A program made the position numbers and the translations under genes. Positions 60,323 to 64,000 of a stretch of DNA of 64,000 bases are shown in pieces. The notes under the pieces are model-generated. The model was not told where the DNA came from, made no database searches, and saw only the letters and a program-made list of their open reading frames with translations. Origin of the DNA: Roseateles hydrophilus (GTDB lineage: Bacteria; Pseudomonadota; Gammaproteobacteria; Burkholderiales; Burkholderiaceae_C); contig NZ_JAPPUY010000001.1 of the NCBI RefSeq assembly GCF_026712245.1, positions 1,426,001-1,490,000 on the forward strand. Reading direction: 5' to 3'. Every line of letters begins with the position of its first letter. Positions within the stretch are counted from its first letter, which is position 1.

Positions 60323-61459
60323 CTATCCCCCTGTACGGGGGAGGTGGTGCGAGTAGAGCGCACCGTAGGCCTCCACCATGCGGTTCAGGCTGAACTCCTC
60401 GCGCACGCGCACCAGCGCCGAAGCGGCAAGACGCTGCCGCAACGAGGAATCACCGACAAGCCTCGCGAGCGAGACGGCAAGAGCACCGGCATCCTGCGGT
60501 GGCACCAGCAGGCCATTCACGCCCTGCTCCACAAGCTCAGGATTACCGCCGACGTCGGTCGCGACCGGTGCACAACCACAGGCCATGGCCTCCAGCAGCG
60601 TGTTGCTGATGCCTTCGGCTTGCGAAGGCAGCGCGAAGATATCGACCTGCGGCAGCAGGTCCGCGACATCACTGCGGTCGCCTGGCAACCAAGCCTGCGC
60701 TGCGGCTCCGGCCTGCATCAGACGCTCGCGGGCAGTCGCCAACAACGGCCCGCCCCCCAGCATCACCAGCCGCAACCGCGGCCACTCGGCGGGGCACAGC
60801 TCCCGCAAACGCAAAAAGGCATCGATGAGGTTCAACGGATCCTTCACCGCCTGCATACGCCCCACGGCGCCGATGACCAGATGCTCACCGCGCCGATAGG
60901 GCCAGGCCTCGGGCACCGCATGGGCAGGCGCGAAGCGCTGCGTGTCGACGCCGTTGCAAATGCGCGTCACGCGCTCGGGCGCAAAACCCACCGGCCCAGT
61001 GAGGTAGGTCTCGATCGCACGTGACAGCGCCACGAAGCGGTGCGTGCCAACGCCATAGACACGCCGCAGACGTTGATTGGTGACGCTGATGCCGCCCAGA
61101 TCGTTCGTGTCCCAGCCGTGCTCGCTGTGCACACGCAGCGGCACGCGGGCCGCCCATGCGGGCCACTGGAACTCCATCGCGCCCAAATTGCGCGTGTGCA
61201 CGACGGCCGGGCGCAGTTCACGCAGCAGCTTGTAGACGCGCGGGTAAAGCCACAAGCCCTGACCGGGCGGCTTGTGCAGCGCGATGAACTGCGTATCCGG
61301 CGCCTTCACGCGCTCCTTGAACGCGGTGATGTCGGTCACAGCCACCACCGCATGCCGGAAGGCCGGCAGGTGGTTGATGACGTTGACCACCCCGTTCTCC
61401 AAACCGCCGGTGTCGAAGCGGTGCAGCAAATGCACAACAAGAGGACGCTCGCTACTCAT
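60323..61459 (-). CDS. sugar transferase, PEP-CTERM/XrtA-associated (TIGR03088 type)
   Basis: A 378-aa GT-B glycosyltransferase. The N-terminal region PLVVHLLHRFDTGGLENGVV is diagnostic of the exosortase-A sugar transferase 2 family. VVHTRNLGAMEFQWPAW and HSEHGWDTNDLGG follow. The donor domain has IGAVGRMQAVKDPLNLIDAF and ALPSQAEGISNTLLEAMACG, with the E-x7-E pair. The ATG at 61459 overlaps the acyltransferase stop. A 128-bp gap separates it from the amidotransferase downstream. Confidence 0.9.
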   Translation of the reverse strand: MSSERPLVVHLLHRFDTGGLENGVVNVINHLPAFRHAVVAVTDITAFKERVKAPDTQFIALHKPPGQGLWLYPRVYKLLRELRPAVVHTRNLGAMEFQWPAWAARVPLRVHSEHGWDTNDLGGISVTNQRLRRVYGVGTHRFVALSRAIETYLTGPVGFAPERVTRICNGVDTQRFAPAHAVPEAWPYRRGEHLVIGAVGRMQAVKDPLNLIDAFLRLRELCPAEWPRLRLVMLGGGPLLATARERLMQAGAAAQAWLPGDRSDVADLLPQVDIFALPSQAEGISNTLLEAMACGCAPVATDVGGNPELVEQGVNGLLVPPQDAGALAVSLARLVGDSSLRQRLAASALVRVREEFSLNRMVEAYGALYSHHLPRTGG

Positions 61460-62582
61460 GCGCCCCCTCGAAGCCCGCCAGAGGCACGCGCAGCCAATGA
61501 CAGCGGTCGCTCGATGCCCAAGTACAACGCCAGACACAGCGGCAACGTCGCCAGCCACGCTGGCAGCAGCAACAGCACGGCCGCCCATTCACCGCCCACG
61601 GGCAGCACGGGCTTCAAGCCGATGAAGAACAGCTGCAGCGCCAATCCGTGCAACAGGTAATACGAATAGCTGATATTGCCCATCCAACGCAAGGGCGCCC
61701 ACGACAGGCCACGGCCTAACCAGCCATCGGGCTGACGAAATGCCGCCAGGCACAAGCCCAGGAACGCTGCATAGACTAGGCCCACGCGCAGCGCTTGCAA
61801 GGCCGGGCCGGGCATCGCCAGCAGAGGAACTGCCAGGCCGAGCAGCCCGGTCAGCAATCCCGCCAGCGAGCCCCAGCCCATGCCATGCCCGCCGCGCACC
61901 AACTCAAACAACAACATGCCGGCCAGGAACATGCTCATGCGCACCGGGCCACCCCATGCTGCAAAGCTCAACAGCGCAAGCACCGTGCAGAGCAGCACGA
62001 AGCCGATGCGCCATGCACCGCTGCGCGCGCGCAGGCTCGCCACCGTGACAACCAGTGGCACCAGCAGATAGAAGAAGAACTCGTAACTCAGCGACCACGC
62101 GACGGTGATCAGCGGGTCGATGGGAAACACCCCTGGGAGCAGCAGGAGGTTCTGCAGCACATACAGCGCCGCCGCCGCCGGATCGGCTGGAAAACGCTCG
62201 ACACGGCCTGAGGCCAGGGCGAGGAGCAGGTACACCGCGAACACCACCAGAAACGCGGGATAGATGCGCCGCACCCGGCGCGCCAGGTAGTCCATGAACG
62301 GTCGGGGCGCGCCGAGCAGGCTGCCGTAGATCAGGTAGCCGCTCAACACGAAGAACAAGTCCACGCCGACGTTGCCTATCGCGTGGACCTGTTCCAGCAA
62401 CCACTCACTGTGGCCGCCATCCGGCACCCAGGGCGACACCAGCGTGGCGTAATGAACCAGGAACACGAGCAGCACCGCGACGCCACGCAGGCCTTCCATG
62501 GGGCGCAAGTTCGTAGCCCCCACGACGCGCCCCAACTCCAGGCGCGCAACCAGCCAGGCGCGGAGCGAGGGTGCAGGCGTGC

Positions 62583-62586
<4 letters not shown>
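61456..62586 (-). CDS. acyltransferase 3 family membrane protein (OafA-like)
   Basis: A 376-aa integral membrane O-acyltransferase with about ten hydrophobic segments. The AT3 family opens with RPMEGLRGVAVLLVFLVHY, where the His near residue 45 is the conserved catalytic one. FFVLSGYLIYG and LARRVRRIYPAFL are the next conserved elements (first Arg cluster). No SGNH domain follows. It would O-acetylate or acylate the polymer or its lipid-linked unit. Overlaps the dehydrogenase gene by four bases. Confidence 0.88.
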
Positions 62587-63863
<1,277 letters not shown>

Positions 63864-63910
63864 GGTCGTTTGCTTCTCGTTGCTGTCGTTGTTGGAATGG
63901 CGGCGCATTG

Positions 63911-64000
63911 TCAGGGTTGGCGAAGCATGCCCCGGTCGCGGACCCCACTCAAAGCGGTGTGGAATGTGCGCCAGTGCGCGGACAAGAAGGCCCGCAAACG
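63911..64000 (-). CDS. 3' end of a further gene (partial)
   Basis: The last 29 codons of a minus-strand frame that enters from the right edge and stops at TGA (63911-63913). The peptide is RLRAFLSAHWRTFHTALSGV followed by RDRGMLRQP. Composition is protein-like, but identity cannot be read. It ends 47 bp before the dehydrogenase start, so the cluster may continue to the right on this strand. Confidence 0.4.
   Translation of the reverse strand, partial: RLRAFLSAHWRTFHTALSGVRDRGMLRQP

Overview
The window is high-GC DNA, densely packed with genes that often overlap by 1 to 4 bases, and almost every protein looks betaproteobacterial. A 5'-partial parE, bamC, the nucleoside-salvage operon, coaBC/dut, aat/bpt and an exosortase-A (XrtA/PEP-CTERM) type exopolysaccharide cluster together suggest a Burkholderiales chromosome, most likely of the Roseateles/Rubrivivax/Leptothrix type. 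The genus is inference. I see no insertion sequence, prophage, CRISPR array, tRNA or rRNA.

Left third (1-25 kb): housekeeping and salvage genes. parE (cut by the window edge) is followed by a secreted amidohydrolase with a histone-like Lys/Ala tail, an MFS transporter coupled to a 41-aa membrane peptide and a methyltransferase, then dapA, bamC, an MBL-fold hydrolase, a small lipoprotein, the ribosomal oxygenase roxA with a coupled unknown gene, and a SlyD-like isomerase. From 20 kb leftwards runs one co-directional array: a BMP-type nucleoside ABC importer (binding protein, ATPase, two permeases), then cdd, punA, deoC, deoA, trmB, coaBC and dut. This imports nucleosides and breaks them down to bases and sugar phosphates. 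A MATE pump, an orphan sensor kinase and an M28 peptidase follow.

Middle (25-35 kb): a siaABCD-like signalling operon (phosphatase, kinase, STAS-like switch protein, diguanylate cyclase) extended by an EAL protein with a degenerate GGDEF domain. The SiaA homologue carries CBS-like repeats and no membrane segments. Then come corA, riboflavin synthase, amtB with a candidate sigma-54 promoter, an ArsC-like protein, and the aat-bpt pair of N-degron transferases.

Right part (34.7-64 kb): a large exopolysaccharide cluster. One end is a divergent module: a PLP-dependent decarboxylase and AMP-forming ligase on one strand, and an acyl carrier protein plus two alpha/beta-hydrolase-fold proteins on the other. 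All but the carrier protein match the exosortase-A-associated families by architecture. The plus strand continues with a TPR protein, four glycosyltransferases, an asparagine-synthase-like amidotransferase, a flippase, a GNAT/FemAB-like transferase, a second asparagine-synthase homologue that lacks the glutaminase cysteine, and UDP-GlcNAc 2-epimerase. The minus strand carries a polysaccharide deacetylase, an O-antigen-ligase-like polymerase, three glycosyltransferases, an AlgD-like GDP-mannose dehydrogenase, the XrtA-type amidotransferase, an acyltransferase and a TviB-like UDP-sugar dehydrogenase. Together these suggest a secreted polymer with uronic acids, probably amidated, N-acetylated or acylated. 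The exosortase itself and the chain-length/export proteins are not in the window and probably lie beyond the right edge.

The most interesting parts are the ligase/decarboxylase/carrier/pseudo-hydrolase module, the trio of amidotransferase-like proteins, and the modified Sia operon upstream of this cluster.
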